From Rotaria socialis (lineage: Eukaryota > Rotifera > Eurotatoria > Philodinida > Philodinidae), in assembly GCA_905331475.1 (NCBI GenBank), contig CAJNYU010001291.1, positions 62,001 through 126,000 of the forward strand: 64,000 nt of DNA, given 5' to 3'. Position numbers and translations under genes: made by a program. This document shows positions 32,169 to 45,841 of this stretch, piece after piece (within the stretch, counting starts at the first letter, position 1; the number at the start of each line of letters is the position of its first letter). Below the pieces are notes generated by a model, which was not told the origin of the DNA, ran no database searches, and saw only the letters and a list, made by a program, of their open reading frames with translations.

Positions 32169-35100
32169 ATGGTATGTTGAATTTCTAAAATCTTTTCGAT
32201 TTCGAAATACATAAGTTGATAATGAAATATTATATTAGGCACCGAAAAAAGGCAAGAAAAAGAAATCACCCAAAGCACCAACCATCATCGATGGACGACC
32301 CGCTGCTGAGGTTTGCCTCATCTGATTTTATATCTAGATATGTATTGATCTTTATTATTATCTTAGATGAACAAAGAAGAATTAGAAGAACATTTAGGTC
32401 GTATACGTGAAGAGCTCGATCGTGAACGTGAAGAAAGAAATTATTTTCAACTTGAACGTGACCGTATAAGTACATTTTGGGAAATAACAAAACGACAGCT
32501 TGACGAGAAAAAAGCAGAATTACGTAATAAAGACCGAGAGTTAGAAGATGCAGAAGAACAACATCAAGCTGAAATTAAAGTAAGTTCAACATAAAAGTTT
32601 AGATTGTTTCAGAGAAAAATATTGACATCTATCATGACTACAAAGAACTAGAAGACATACAAGTTTGCTTTTATTTGAGCCTTGACATCAGCACGTTTTG
32701 TCAAGACATACGTCATGGTTTCATTAAGCATATAAGCACTCTGATTACACAAATATTGATTATGTCTTTATGCACACGACTAATTTAGTAAAAAGAGAAT
32801 GGAATGATTGCATTTCATGATATAGCTATTCTTCTCTGATTTTCAGAATGTACCCAACTTCAGTTAGAAAAAAAACTTTTTTTGGTTTACCAATATCTGG
32901 TTTTAGTTTGAAAAATAAATAATAATGCTACAGTCAAAATACTCATTTATTGTGATGTTTCTATTCACAGATAGGTTGGAGTCTTTTTAGTATTTTGACT
33001 TTAGTATCGCCATTGATTGGCCTTGTGAATGTTCTATATTGAACTCAAATAATCAACGCAGATAATTTCAAAAACTATCATAGAATAAAGACGTCGTCAC
33101 GAACCTTTAGCTTTTTCAGTGAACCATCTACACTACACTATGATATGAATCATCAATGGATCATAGTCTCAATAACGTGCAACATTTCAAATAAATCTTT
33201 CCAACGGAGCTAACATCGCATAAGTGGGCTGATTTTGAGTTCATCTGTACCAAGGAAAGAAACTTTCTTAAGATAAAACAAACGTTTTTATTTGAAATAC
33301 AAAGCGGATTGAATGAATTTTAGCTTGTAGCAGCATATGTTTTGACGAAATAATTTATTTAAAACTGTTGTTTCCATACAGGTTTATAAACAAAAAGTGA
33401 AACATTTGCTTTATGAACAACAAAATAATATCGCCGAATTGAAAGCTGAAACGATTGCTGAATTGAAAGTGGCTCAAGAAACGCATAATGAGGCTGAAAA
33501 TACTATGTGGAAGGAAAAACGGGAACTGAAAGTAAACATGAAAGATCAAGAATTAGCTCAACAAGAAGTTGTACGAAATTTGAAAAAGGTTTGACTGAAA
33601 TATTTTTGTCGTGTTTTTCTTTAAAAATAATTTATCTTTTCTTAGACTAATGAATCATACGTTTCAAAATTACGCGACGATTTTCTTCGTGAAGCTCGTG
33701 AAATTGAAGAAAAATATGAAAAGAAATTACGCGATTTACGTGAAGAAATGGAATTACGTCGTAAAACTGAAATCCATGAAATCGAAGAACGAAAAAATCA
33801 ACAAATTAATGATCTTTTACGTAATCATGAAAAAGCGTTCAGTGACATTAAAAATTATTATAATGATATCACACTAAATAATCTTAATTTAATCAATACA
33901 CTTAAGGTAAACTTCATGAAGTTTCCTCGAAATAAATATGTACGGTCTATTGTGTTTCTTTTCTTTTCTTTTTTATGATTATCTAGAATGAAATCGAAAA
34001 GAAAAAACAAGAAGAGGAACGATTAGAAAAACGTATGGCAGAACTTGAAAATGAAAATCGAAAGATGCGTGAACCACTTGAAGCTGCGAAAAAAGAAACT
34101 GAAGAATTAAGACGACGAGCTGAAAATTATGAAAAGATTAAAAGTTTATATGAAGTATGTAGTTTGTTTTGCTTTCTTTTTTCATCGTCATATAAAATAT
34201 ATCGAATAATTTTAAGAGTAAAAAAAATCAAATGAAAAATTGTGAAAGCGATTTAAAAAATTCAAAATGGGAATATGAAGTTTTATTGCAACGTTTTGAA
34301 ATCGTATGTAGTGTTTTTGTGTTAGTTCGTATTTAAAACTTTTCTATTTTAATTATCTAGATTCAAAAAGAGCGGGATGATCTTTACAATAAATTTATCA
34401 AAGCTATTAATGAAGTTCAACAAAAGAGCAGCCTGAAGAATTTATTATTAGAAAAGAAATTATCAACATTGGCTGATAGTCTTGAAAAGAAAGAAGCTCA
34501 ATTAAATGAAGTCTTATCGGCATCGAACCTGGACCCAGCATCATTATCAGTTGTTACTCGGAAACTTGAAGTAAACATTATTTTTTCTTTTTACCGTATT
34601 TAAATTACTATTTGCATGTTTTTTTTTACTCTATTCTAGGAAGTACTCGACGCTAAAAATACATCGGTAAGTGTTCTCATATTTACGTCGGTTATAAGGC
34701 GTATGAATAATCACCGAGAGATTTTCAAAAACGAAATTTGATATATACACATATATAAAAGTTAGATACATTACTTATTCTATAAGATAAAGTTTGATTA
34801 AGATTATGAAGAATGAATTTGTTTTTAATACATATTTCATGTTTATCATGTGCTAATGTTAATAGAATGTGCTCCTACATAATTGAGAGGATGCGCAGTC
34901 GTTTTTCACTATCTATGTTTAATTCTGTAAAAATATACTTCACAACTGATTTTCTTTTACTAAAGAGTGAGCCGAGAGAGAGCAGTACATTTCATCTAGA
35001 ATTGGACTAATCGAATTATTTCAAACACTATTGAAATAGCAACGAGCAAAATTGTATCTTCTTCATACCTTGAATTCATCTAAAATCCGAATCATCTATG

Positions 35101-35357
35101 ATTGAATTACGAGCTCGTGATGAGAATGTCTAAAGAAAAAGGCTTGATATCTATTTTATTTCGTATAGATTCGTGACTTACAATATGAATTGGCCCGTGT
35201 TTGCAAAGCTCATAATGATATATTAAGAACATACGAAGCTAAATTACGCCAATTCGGTATTCCAATTGAAGAAATTGGTTTCAAACCATTGGAAAGTACA
35301 GTGGCTGGTCAACAATTAGGTCGAGGCGTCGCCGGTTTGGTAACAAGTCCACCATGA
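32169..35357 (+). CDS. DRC4: Dynein regulatory complex subunit 4 (GAS8)
   Basis: Coiled-coil subunit of the nexin–dynein regulatory complex of motile cilia. Ten exons: 32169–32171, 32239–32310, 32367–32579, 33382–33588, 33646–33906, 33987–34154, 34217–34303, 34361–34570, 34640–34666, 35169–35357. They sum to 1,437 nt, 478 aa, the same length as human GAS8. The first exon is just the ATG. Landmarks are the basic start APKKGKKKK, the block [20 protein letters not shown], the block [14 protein letters not shown] and the C-terminal [15 protein letters not shown], all close to human. Nearly the whole protein is predicted coiled coil. Two donors are GTTTGC and GTTTGA, supported by the phase and by the protein alignment. 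It indicates an animal with motile cilia. Confidence 0.97.
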
Positions 35358-38300
35358 TAAGACGGATTCTAGTGAAATGTTGTAAATTTTATTTCTATTT
35401 ACCACAATTCTTTCTTTTTTGAGCTCCTCCGCTTTGATTTATTTTTTAATACAAAAAATAAAATCAATATTAATTATAGAAACAATGCAGCTCAATTAAA
35501 GAACAGCTGGTTGATACAAACAAAATAATTATTTGTGTAACAGACGTAAAATACCAATAGGAAGCAAATAGAAAATGATAGAGAACCACGAAGTCTATAT
35601 TTCATGGTTAGTTGATGAAAGTGAATTAGAAAATAACAGATCCTTTCCATCAAAACTCACTAATTATGTGACCTCGATTATCAAAAGACTGCAGACTATA
35701 TTCAAGCAATGATACCGTTGTTTTCAAAAAGAAACTCGGTAGCTTATTTTCATTTATGAACTGAAATCAATTTCGCGGATAGAACAAAATACTGAATAAA
35801 GACTAATAGATGTTGCCGAAAAAGATGAATCTATGATGAAATAAATTATGGTGTGGACATTTTGCTTTCTTTCCAACCAAACACATTGCCGAAGGAGACA
35901 AAGATCAAGGTGCGCTATTGTTCAAAATCAAATGACAGAAGGTTATACTCGCTGCCAGCATACTTATGTTTAACATCCTTTGAGTCTAAAAAACGTTCTA
36001 TCTTGACAAAAAAGAAACTAGAGAAATATTAAATCACTTTTATTTTCATACTCAAAACTTATGTTGATTATTTCCTTGGGACTCGGAGGCGGTGAAACCA
36101 TCATGAATAGTACAATCAGAGTTTATATAGTCCATATATTGTATCACTGTACTTCTTTCCATCATTTTGATCAGCTGCCACTAATGACTACTCAATGGAG
36201 ATGAATAATCAATGTTTTAAAGTCGTCTGTAGGGCCCTTGTATGCCCGTAGGCGAACATAATTATTATTTTCTACTGTGACTTTTGAATTTTTCTTTTTG
36301 AAGCAATTGAAGCATGTTTTCTACAAAATAGTAAGAAACAAATAAATGCAGTTGCTAACAGTCACACAGTTGATGCCGTTACGTCGCAAATATCATAAAT
36401 TCATTTTGCTGGCCATATTAATATACGTTGTTCAATACCAATTTGTATTAGTTTATCCTTTTTATTCATGTCGATATTCATCGTATAAATCCGAGAAGAA
36501 ACGTCCAGCCTCTATCTAACGAAACGAAACGTCAAATAGCGTCGCTTTATTGAATAGAAGCATCGATAAACTGCGATTTACTAAAAACCTGAATTTTTAC
36601 CCTGGTAATGGAAGCCGATAACTGAACTGATTAAACCGATGGTTCTTCTCCTGTTTTTCACACATATCCATCTACTGAATCGAATAGAAATTTCAAGTGT
36701 ATCAATTAGAAATCTGTTCAAACGTATTCTATCCACGTGTAGCCATCTGTATAGAAATTTCTTTAAGACACAGGATCAAGAACATCCTTAAGATTTTTAT
36801 TTCAGAATAGAAGACTTTCAAAAGTTGCAGCAACAGTCGCTCTAGTCACTGCCGCTGCTAGAGTTATCTTTTCACCTGTTCTTTGTCGATCTCGATACAA
36901 AAACCGTGACTTTATTTTTAACTCAGGAAAAAATAAGTTCAATACTTAGACAAAATGACTTTCATGTTCTAGTCGTTTTATCATGGAAGAAAACATTTCA
37001 TATTTGGTACCTATGTTGCAATTTAGACACTCTGAATAATTATGTAAAATTATATAGCATATCAAAAAATTATCATCAATATTCTTGAAAAATAATGACT
37101 ATCTCTAACAAATTACTATCATCTATCAACATTTATTTTCAATTAAAATAAAACGTCTCTTAGGAGAAAATATATCATAAGTCGTTTACTTAAATATTCC
37201 AGCTATTTGCCATCAGTTTTAATTTGTAGTTCAGTATCTTGTTGGATTATAAATTGCTATAGATAGTTTTCACGTGCACTTTTTTTAAACATCATCGGCT
37301 GAATAAAAATAAAATGACTGAACAAATCGAAGTAATTGAAGACAATCCAAGAAGTGAATAAGTTATTTCATAACAAGGCATACGAATACTTTTTATTTTT
37401 AAAAAATCGGAAATGTATCGTCTAGCCTCGTATTGATCAGACAAAATACAAATATCTCCGTTCACAATTTAGTCACACAAAAAATAAGTTAATATCATGT
37501 AAAGAAAACTAATAATTATTGTTATTCACTGTTCTAATTTGAATTGAAAGCTTAGAACTGATAGTAGGATTAAATTTCTAAATAAATAATCATTCAACTG
37601 TAAATATTATTCTATTGTTTGTTAATAATCATCTGTTTTTATAGTTCTTCACTTCTGAAAATGCTGATTATGCAGTAGGGTATCATTGCAATTAATTAAA
37701 TTGTTACACCAATTGCGTGAAATTTTGTCCTACAAAAAAAAAGTAAAAGAAAAACTTGTTAAAACTCTTTTCTGCCAGTCTTAGATGTGACAACTAGAAA
37801 ATTTGTATCTAAATATAGCTATTTAAGATTCTCTTTTGGCATACTAACCGGTAATGATAGAAATAAAGAAAGTAAATTGAAAAATTTACTCTAAATAATA
37901 ATAATGCATCATTAATAAGAATTATCTCTGCCAGGAACTACTATCGAGTAGAAATTCAAAAAGAAAACTTTAGAAGAAAAAGAAAAAAAAATCAATTTTA
38001 GATCCATTTATTAATCATAGATAAGTTCGATATTCATTTATGATATTTTTCGCTCAATAACACATCTTTTAATCATCACAGTTCATTTAAAGAAGTTTTT
38101 CCAAAAAAGAACATAGAGCGCTTTTAGTAGCACTCGAATGTTTGTTTGATAAAAACTATGACTTGAACAATATGATTTTCATTATTTGATTTCAACAATA
38201 TAAAATTCTATTAGACGCAAAACTTTCCAAATTAATTATCTCCTTTATTTACTTACGTATTTCAATGGAGGAAATAGAATTCATCACCGATTGATTTTTT

Positions 38301-40915
38301 TTTCTATTGATCAACAGCATGCAAACAACTGACTGTTGTTATTTTTAGCAAAAATTGAACGATCTTTAACACGATTTTGATATTATATATACTGGTTTAT
38401 CTCATTATCGAAAAACAAATATTGAAACAAAAGTTTGTAAAATTACAGTACAAAATAATGATAATCTGAAGTCCATAAAATTGATTAATTTCAAGTGGAT
38501 AATAAAACATAGATGTATATTTCGCGTCCGATCTTTTAGATTTGATCTAAGTTGTTACTATTTCTGTACGCTTTATTGATTAGCTCAATCTTGACGAAGA
38601 AGAAATAGCCGGTCTTCTATTTCCAATAGAACAAATGTTTCTCATTAAACTTGATCGATAGTAGTGTTACCTATATTCGCTATGTGATAATAACTTTCAA
38701 AAGCATATCCTGGTATAATGAAATAAATCTTTCAGAGACAGAAATACATTAACTGATTTGTTTGACTATAAATAAAACTGAACAATTATTTATCTCGTTT
38801 CATATAACTGGAATATTTTCCTATTGTTCCAGAAAAATAAATATTGCACTTTATATGTGAACCAGAGCATTATTAATAGAAAGAAAAACAATTTCCCAAT
38901 GGAAAACAAACTTGTATATCCCTTTATTACCTAAATAAACATCTGAAATTTAATGCAAATTCTTCAAAAAAAAAGTCAATTTATACTTACTAAAAATATA
39001 GTTTGAAAACAACCCACTAATTTTATTATAGATACCAGATGACGGTACATTCACCATCTAAATTTCCATGCTATTAAATAGCATTGGCAATAATGTTGCT
39101 ACTGTGTCTATATTTATAGTTTAAAAACAAAAAAAAAAGGTTCTCTTGACTTCATATCAGCTAAAATATTTGTCATGCATTTTCTCTATTTACAATGTCT
39201 TGCTGTATTGTTGTAACTAAAATTTTCCTCGTCTCACAAGACATTGTAGATGGAGAATAGTAAGTCGAAGTTTTTGAAAAATTTCCCTGAAACTTCTTTC
39301 GTTGTTTGTTAAAATATTTATCATACTGCATATTTTCATTCTACTGATAGTCATCTCATATTAGTAATAAACAAAATGATTAATCGAGTTACTTCCGAAA
39401 TAACTATGAGGTAATAGCATAGATTTAACTTATTCATATAAAAAAAACATTGCCTGTTGTAATTAGAGCTCGTTTTATATTGGATATCGGATATCGATAT
39501 AACTTAATGAATACATTTATCATTTTTTTTTTAACTTTAACTTTTAATATTATTATTGAATAGCTCCTTTTTTAGCTATCTACTCGACTCGATATAGTCA
39601 TACGGTGGTGTAAATACGCATGTCTATATTTTCTTTCGTTCTTTCTTTCTCTTTTCATGGCTTCAATCATATGACCATTCGATCATTGTGAAGATCAGTT
39701 GGTGCACCTTTATCGTTTCTTTTACTGATAAATATTATCATCAATATTTTGAGTGAGTAAAAATTTCTAATAGTAGCAATCATAGCAGTCAACGCAATCT
39801 TTTCCAAAAAAAAAGTGAAATTTAGTCCTGTTATTGATGTTTTCATTGCGTCATAAATATACCAACACGTTTTCTTTTGTGTATCTTGCATGACAACGGA
39901 ATATAAAATTGGGAAACAATTGTACACAAACCCATGATCACGTATAACTTCAGTAGAAATAGTTACAGTTACAAAATGAAGAGTTTATTTTATGCTTCTT
40001 TTTTAGTATACTGTACCGTTTTATTTTCGAGCCGTGTCATATTACCCTGCTGATAAGTTTATGTATGAACGTTTAGTGTATCCAACGAATTTGTCTACTA
40101 CTTGAATTATCAACATGTCTACATTTATTTCAAATGAGTTCTATTTTCACTGTTTTCGCAAATTTTTGTTATTCTTTCTTAATAAAGCATGAAATGATTA
40201 CGATTGATTTCGTAGTGGAATCTATAATGAGGAAAAACCAAAAAAACTGATTCCAATGACATCTTTCTTCAGTCAATGATTGGCCATAAGGAAAAGCTTA
40301 TAATAATTTCATCCTATTTTATTTTTATAATTTTTGAGATATGAAGTACAGAAACTATATGGCCTCTGTAGTATTTCGCTCTAAAATGAGAAATTAAAGT
40401 ATTTCTCTAGTAGTGTTTTATCAAGATATACCAATCGTATTTGTTCTTTAAATGAACAATAATCGTGTAAGATGACGTCCCTTTGCGTCCATTCTTCACA
40501 GAAGTGAGTGAATCGATTTACTTAAGTGTCAAAACAAAACAGCAACTATTTTGAAATATTTCATAAATAATTTTTCATTCGTGCTTTTTTTACCTTAGTT
40601 TTCACCTGCAAAAAATACTGAACACAACATTTTAAAATCACTCGATTGCTATACTCATATGTTGTCAGTGCTATTAGTGCGGCGCGTAAACAAATTATAC
40701 AGCTCTATGGTGCATGCATATACCTTCGCTTTTTAAAATAATGTAAAGTAGTAAATTGTAAATAGTTATTCATTCCTTAAGTACGTCATCGAATGATATG
40801 TAAAATATTTTCCAACAAAGAGAAAAAAACAACGACTATTACTAATCTATATTTTTTTCGCACATTTTTTGAATTTATGTTTTAGTTTTTTCTATTTAAA
40901 AAATCTTGCAATAAA
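35358..40915. other. Gene-poor stretch, no gene seen
   Basis: 5.6 kb of AT-rich sequence without an ORF that resembles a known family or a convincing exon chain. The DRC4 polyadenylation signal AATAAA is at 35457–35462. A short hairpin with a nearly perfect stem lies at 39182–39257. The part nearest 40.9 kb should contain the promoter and 5' UTR of the RING gene. Confidence 0.6.
39182..39257 (+). ncRNA. Candidate microRNA-like hairpin
   Basis: Arms 39182–39202 and 39237–39257 (21 nt each) are inverted copies around a 34-nt loop. The only two differences become G:U pairs if the plus strand is transcribed, so the RNA stem would be unbroken. A minus-strand transcript would have A:C mismatches instead. 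The size fits a microRNA precursor, but there is no evidence of expression and chance hairpins occur in AT-rich DNA. Confidence 0.3.
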
Positions 40916-42630
40916 ATGTCAACAGCAAGCACTGATAGTAGTGGATCAAATCCTGGTCTTAATCAGATCCTTTCACAATTACCAACAGATCACCACAATA
41001 ATGCAGTTGGAGTTACAGAAAGCCATGTAAATCCATCACTCACCAATCGAATACCAACAAATGACAGCACATGGATAAATAAATTCTATAGTCTTGATCG
41101 TTTATTTTCTGGTGGTTTACTTCATTGTTCATATCGTATTATTGACATAGCATTGTTATTGGTTGGTTTAATTTCAAATAAACCAAAATGTAATCTATCA
41201 AATCATTTAGCTGTAACAGCAATATGTTTACTAATATTTTATTTTATTGATTTAATAATAATTGCTATTTTCTTCATACGAAATATGACACAACGTAATT
41301 CAAGTTTAAGTGAAGAACAAAAATTAGAACAATTACGGCGCGCATCAATAGTACGTGGTTTTTTTATGTTCTTTAAAATTATTCCAGTATGTTTCGGTAC
41401 GGGTTATTCATTTTCATCATCGTTGCCAGATTCAAATGACTGTGAGTTAATGCGTTTCTGTCTTGGTGTCGTTTGTCTAAGCACATGGCTAATTATACTC
41501 ATCCCACCAACAAAACCAGAACTACCGATACGACGTACATTGCTTGCTGAATGCTTTATTCTTTCATTTGTTTTAATAATTAATTGTTCATATATTGGTA
41601 CAGTGGCCAATGCAATTTCAAATGTTCATAATTCATCATGTATCTATAATAATGCTGAAGATTTATATTTAGGTGCACCATTGAAATCATATGCATTTGC
41701 GGGATTATTACTATTTTCTTGTGCAACATTGATTCATATAATCAATTTAATAATAAATCAAATATATTTTCGTTTAAATCGTCAAAGACAATTTTATGTG
41801 TATTATTATGGATTACAATATTTTTTAAATTATTCTGGAGCAATTATTGTTATTTATTACTTTTCCATAGGAGGTTTATTTCTATTTCAACCACGTTCGG
41901 GTCAGACATGTCGGCAATATGCACCAGATTTATATAAAATATTATTAATCTGGGAATGGATAAGAATACTATCTCCATTATTTGTTGTACCGTTGCTGAT
42001 GATACTCTGTTGTTTAGGAGTATTTTTTGGTATTATTTTAAGTTATTGTTTACCAGCATCGATTACTGTACCCATTCTTGAATTACTTCAAGTAAGTTTT
42101 CAGAAAACTTGTTCGATTGAAATATTTATGTTTTTTTATTCTTTATTTTGTTTCAGGAATGGCGATCAGCTGCACCAATGGCAATGAATCCAAATCCACC
42201 AGCTACACAGGAAAACATTGATTCTGTACCTATAGTTTTATTCAGTCAAGAATCTAATCAATTCAATCAAACTGATTGGTAAATATGTCAAGTTTTAATT
42301 AAGAAGAAAATTGCTACATTTAAGTAAACAAAAGAAATAGATTTTGTAGCTATTTGCTATTTCTACCGTCGACAAAACCGTATTATAGTTTTCTAAATTC
42401 ATTTTTTATAGCAATTTGAATGAAAATTTAAAATGTTCACTATTATTTATTTCACAAGAATTTTTCTTTTTTTTTCTAGTGCTATATGTCGAACTGATTT
42501 TGAATCAAATGAAGAATTAAAAAAACTGCATTGTGGACATTTATTTCATCCTGAATGTGTTGCTAATTGGTTACGAATAACACGCATTTGTCCAATATGT
42601 CGTCAACGGATGTCACTAACAAATCCTTAG
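40916..42630 (+). CDS. Multipass membrane protein with C-terminal RING-H2 finger
   Basis: Exons 40916–42091, 42157–42278 and 42480–42630 sum to 1,449 nt, 482 aa. A polar N-terminus (1 to about 65) is followed by about eight hydrophobic segments: roughly 70–90, 97–121, 150–170, 177–198, 207–235, 255–280, 293–325 and 340–385. A short linker leads to a RING-H2 finger with C433, C436, C451, H453, H456, C459, C470 and C473, the full C3H2C3 set. It is probably a membrane-anchored E3 ubiquitin ligase with the RING in the cytosol. I do not recognise the membrane part as a named family (it is not clearly TRC8, RNF145 or synoviolin), so substrate and compartment are unknown. Confidence 0.85.
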
Positions 42631-43181
42631 TGTTTTACATTATACAACAGCACATTTATATTTATATTAATATATGTATACACTTTATTCCTGTTTATTT
42701 ACTTTTTTATTTTTTTTTATTTAAAAAAATAATTTACAGTCGGTGGTAATCCATTTTTATAGCGTTCGTCTGTTTGCATTTCGAAACTTATAATTCTTAT
42801 ACATGAAAATAAATTTTAAATTTACAACAGTTTCAAGCATAATTTAAGTAGTTATGGCCAGTTTTATCTATCTTTTGTAATACCGAACGCCATACGACCA
42901 TTATCGTAATCGAGACAAAATAATAACTTTGCTAACTGTTGTATTCAACAGTAGAAGTTGTTTTGTAACGTCTACTGAACAGTGTTCTAATCGACAGAAT
43001 AGTGTTTATGTCTACGGCCATCTTTCTCTTTTACTATTTGTTCTGATAAAACACAGTCCAGTAGAAGAAGACTGAATGAATAAATATAGAATTGTCAATA
43101 TTAGCTAGTTGATGTAATGCTACATGATAGAACAGATGCGTAGTCATCGAAGTAAAAGATGATAGTCAATATAAATTTAAA
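42631..43181. other. Intergenic spacer, no gene seen
   Basis: 551 bp between the RING-gene stop and the next small gene. Runs of T and A at 42700–42735 and the AATAAA-like CATGAAAATAAATTTT near 42800 probably serve as 3' end signals. Nothing else is recognised. Confidence 0.55.
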
Positions 43182-43562
43182 ATGGGTTTGAAATTATCGT
43201 CGTTATGTTCGAAAAACAAGACTAAAAAACAAGGGAAAAAACATTCTACAAAAACGGTACAGGTGAAAATGATAAATTGTTAGATAAATTGAAAAATTTA
43301 TTTCTAGAAAACATACAATGTTCGAAACAATGAGAAATCCTTGAATGCATCAACACCATTAATAAGAAATGAAGAATCACAAGATTTACTGACAACTAGT
43401 GATCGTGTACTCAACGAACCGATTCATATGCATTCAGAGCTTGATGAAGAACCATATCAACTGTCATCTTCTTTCGACAGCTATTCGAATCAGTATGAGA
43501 ATGGTACGGTTGCAGTAATTTCACGAGAGCCTATGAAGCAATGTCTCATCATTCGTATTTAA
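43182..43562 (+). CDS. Small predicted N-myristoylated protein, unknown function
   Basis: Two exons, 43182–43256 and 43308–43562, give 330 nt, 109 aa. The N-terminus MGLKLSSLC has Gly2 and Ser6 as required for N-myristoylation and a Cys at 9 for possible palmitoylation. A basic run (KNKTKKQGKKH) follows, making a likely inner-membrane-leaflet anchor. The rest is polar and acidic, with ESQDLL fitting an acidic dileucine sorting motif. It resembles the layout of lysosomal anchor proteins such as LAMTOR1, but I see no real alignment to it. The clean intron and closed frame support a real gene. Confidence 0.6.
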
Positions 43563-44492
43563 TATTTTTCATTTTTCGAATGTATTTATTAAAAACAAAC
43601 AACTGATCAATAAGAATTTATATTATTCATTTGACATTTAATCGTGCTCTTTTCATACGTTCACTTTGGATGAAATAAAATTAGTATTAGCTTCATTTTG
43701 ACATTTTATTTCAATTGAATTTTAAATTTCACTCGTTAACTACTTGAATGTATTGCATATGATATTTTCTAATGACTAGATTGAACGAAATATATGAGAA
43801 ATCAAGCAATTTAGTTAAAATATATTTCAGAAATTGATATTTAGCAATATATATCAAAATCAGTTTATTAAATAGAAATCTGTCATATTTTATAAATGGT
43901 TTAGTCGATTGAGCGTTGGCGTACTTTCTTATCACAATGAAATTTTTTGCAATATTAGTTTCTTCAAGCAAAACGTTTTCACTCAAATTCCCGTGTAGAT
44001 TAAAATATCGAGAAATTGAAATTGACTTTTCAATAGAATTAATTAAACCCTTTTTTTTTTATAGAGTCGCTTTAATTTTCTTTTTGAAGTTCTATATATT
44101 ACATTACAAACATGATTCGTTACCTCGAATGAATATTACTGATGTCATTGAGAACCTTGCTGATTTCAACAGAAAAAAGTTTTACTGAACAAAAAACAAT
44201 GCAACGTATCTACTAAACTGGCTAACTTCACTTTTGAGGAGTATATTTATATTATATTTCATAAAAACACGGAGTTAATGAAATAAAATATCAGAACAGA
44301 AAGAAATTGGATTAGAGCACTAAAAACGCTGAACGAATGCAATGATTTATTTCTCGTATACTTTGATTATCTTTATTTCTATGTTTATCACAACACTATA
44401 ATTCTGTTGAATCAACGGTATAAAATCGATTCTAACTAACAAACAGTGTTTGATGGTATTCGATGATAAAATGCATGAGGAATGTTTTGCAA
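43563..44492. other. Intergenic spacer, possible decayed tRNA-like fragment
   Basis: 930 bp without a credible ORF. At about 43896–43920 there is a stretch reading TTAGTCGATTGAGCGTTGGC, which resembles the D-arm/A-box region of many tRNAs and tRNA-derived SINEs. It lacks a foldable acceptor stem. The rest is plain AT-rich DNA containing the 3' ends of the converging neighbours. Confidence 0.45.
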
Positions 44493-45602
44493 TCAGTCAT
44501 CAAATATGGGCTTATTGGCTGGCCGAAACGGTGGATTAACGAAACGTCGACGATTGGTTTGAGTCAAATGATCAATTTCTCGCATTTCATGATCTGATAA
44601 TACAAAATCGAATACTCCCGAATTTTCAATTAATCTTTCTTGTGTCACAGTTTTTGGTATAACAGAAAGACCATTCTGTAGATGCCATCGAATAATAATT
44701 TGTGCTGTGGTTTTATGTTTTGATTGAGCTATTTCTTGAATAACTGCATTATATAATGCTGATACGTCTTCAGCACGTTCGTTTTCACGTTTCAAATTCG
44801 ACAATGGACAATAACTGGTTATTGCAATATTGTGATGGGCACAATATTCACGAAGTTCATGTTGATTGAAATATGGGTGAAGTTCAATTTGATTTACACT
44901 TGGTTTTATACGAGCTATTTTAAGTATTTCATCGATTTCTGATGGATTAAAATTTGATACACCTATTGAACGTGTTAATTTTAAATCAACTAATTTTTCC
45001 ATAGCTTTCCATGTATCAACTAGTGTAACATTTTCAGCAAAATAGCGTGTTTTTTCATCTTCACTTTGTGACCAAAGATTTTCAGTCATATTTTTAAATG
45101 CAACTGGCCAATGAATAAGAAAAAGATCAACATAATCTAAACGAAGTTTTTTTAAACTATCACGTAAAGCCCATTCAACATCTTCAGTTGTATGATGCTA
45201 AAATAATAATCATAAGACAACAATAATTTATTAGAAAATCAAAATTATTTTCTTTTTACTTGATTCCATAATTTAGTTGTAACAAATATATCTTCACGTT
45301 TAATTTTCCCTTGACTTTGTTCGATGGCTGCATGTATACCGTTGCCAACTTCATCTTCATTTTGATAAACCCATGCAGCATCAATTAAACGATAATTACA
45401 ATGTAATATGGCGTCTCGAACTATATTTTGAACTTTTTCTGGTTCACTGCGCCATGTACCAAGGCCTGCAATAATCCCAAACATATAAATACACAATAAA
45501 CGTTTGCTGCAATGCTTTTTTACCTAATTGCGGCATTGTCTGTTTATCATTTAAAGTAAGTCGTGATTCCATTGACAATGGTTTCTCTTCGTGCGTCGTC
45601 AT
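44493..45602 (-). CDS. Aldo-keto reductase (AKR1-like)
   Basis: NADPH-dependent cytosolic oxidoreductase reducing aldehydes and ketones. Exons 45524–45602, 45260–45465 and 44493–45197 sum to 990 nt, 329 aa, typical for the family. The catalytic tetrad is complete: D55 and Y60 in LIDAAWVYQNE, K91 in VTTKLW, H124 in LIHWP. GVSNFNPSEI and NQIELHPYFNQ are the classic barrel motifs, and IPKTVTQERLIEN is the cofactor-binding loop. The C-terminal NPPFRPANKP is close to the AKR1 aldehyde and aldose reductase group. The exact subfamily and substrate cannot be read. An upstream cluster of promoter motifs at 45842–45902 points away from this gene. Confidence 0.94.
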
Positions 45603-45841
45603 TATTGTTTTGCAAACACTCTAAAAATGCAAGAATAATTTATTATTTAATTATTTAGAAATTTACAAGAAGAATCATACACTAAAACTTCTAATGTATT
45701 TTGTATGATTCGCAAAGAAAGAAAATATTTTAATAGCACTCTTTTTACACAGCATGCCGATATATTATATTCTTAGTAGAAAAAAATACAATATCATCGA
45801 AAAACGATAACGAACAACAAAAATATTTGCTTTAAACTGGG

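Noticed and set aside
35358..40915. Short ORFs in the gene-poor stretch (for example 36906–37088, 39667–39927)
   Set aside because: They have fewer than 90 codons, AT-driven composition, no splice partners and no recognisable motifs.
43182..43562. LAMTOR1 (p18) identity for the small myristoylated protein
   Set aside because: Only the lipid-anchor layout is shared; the body does not align.
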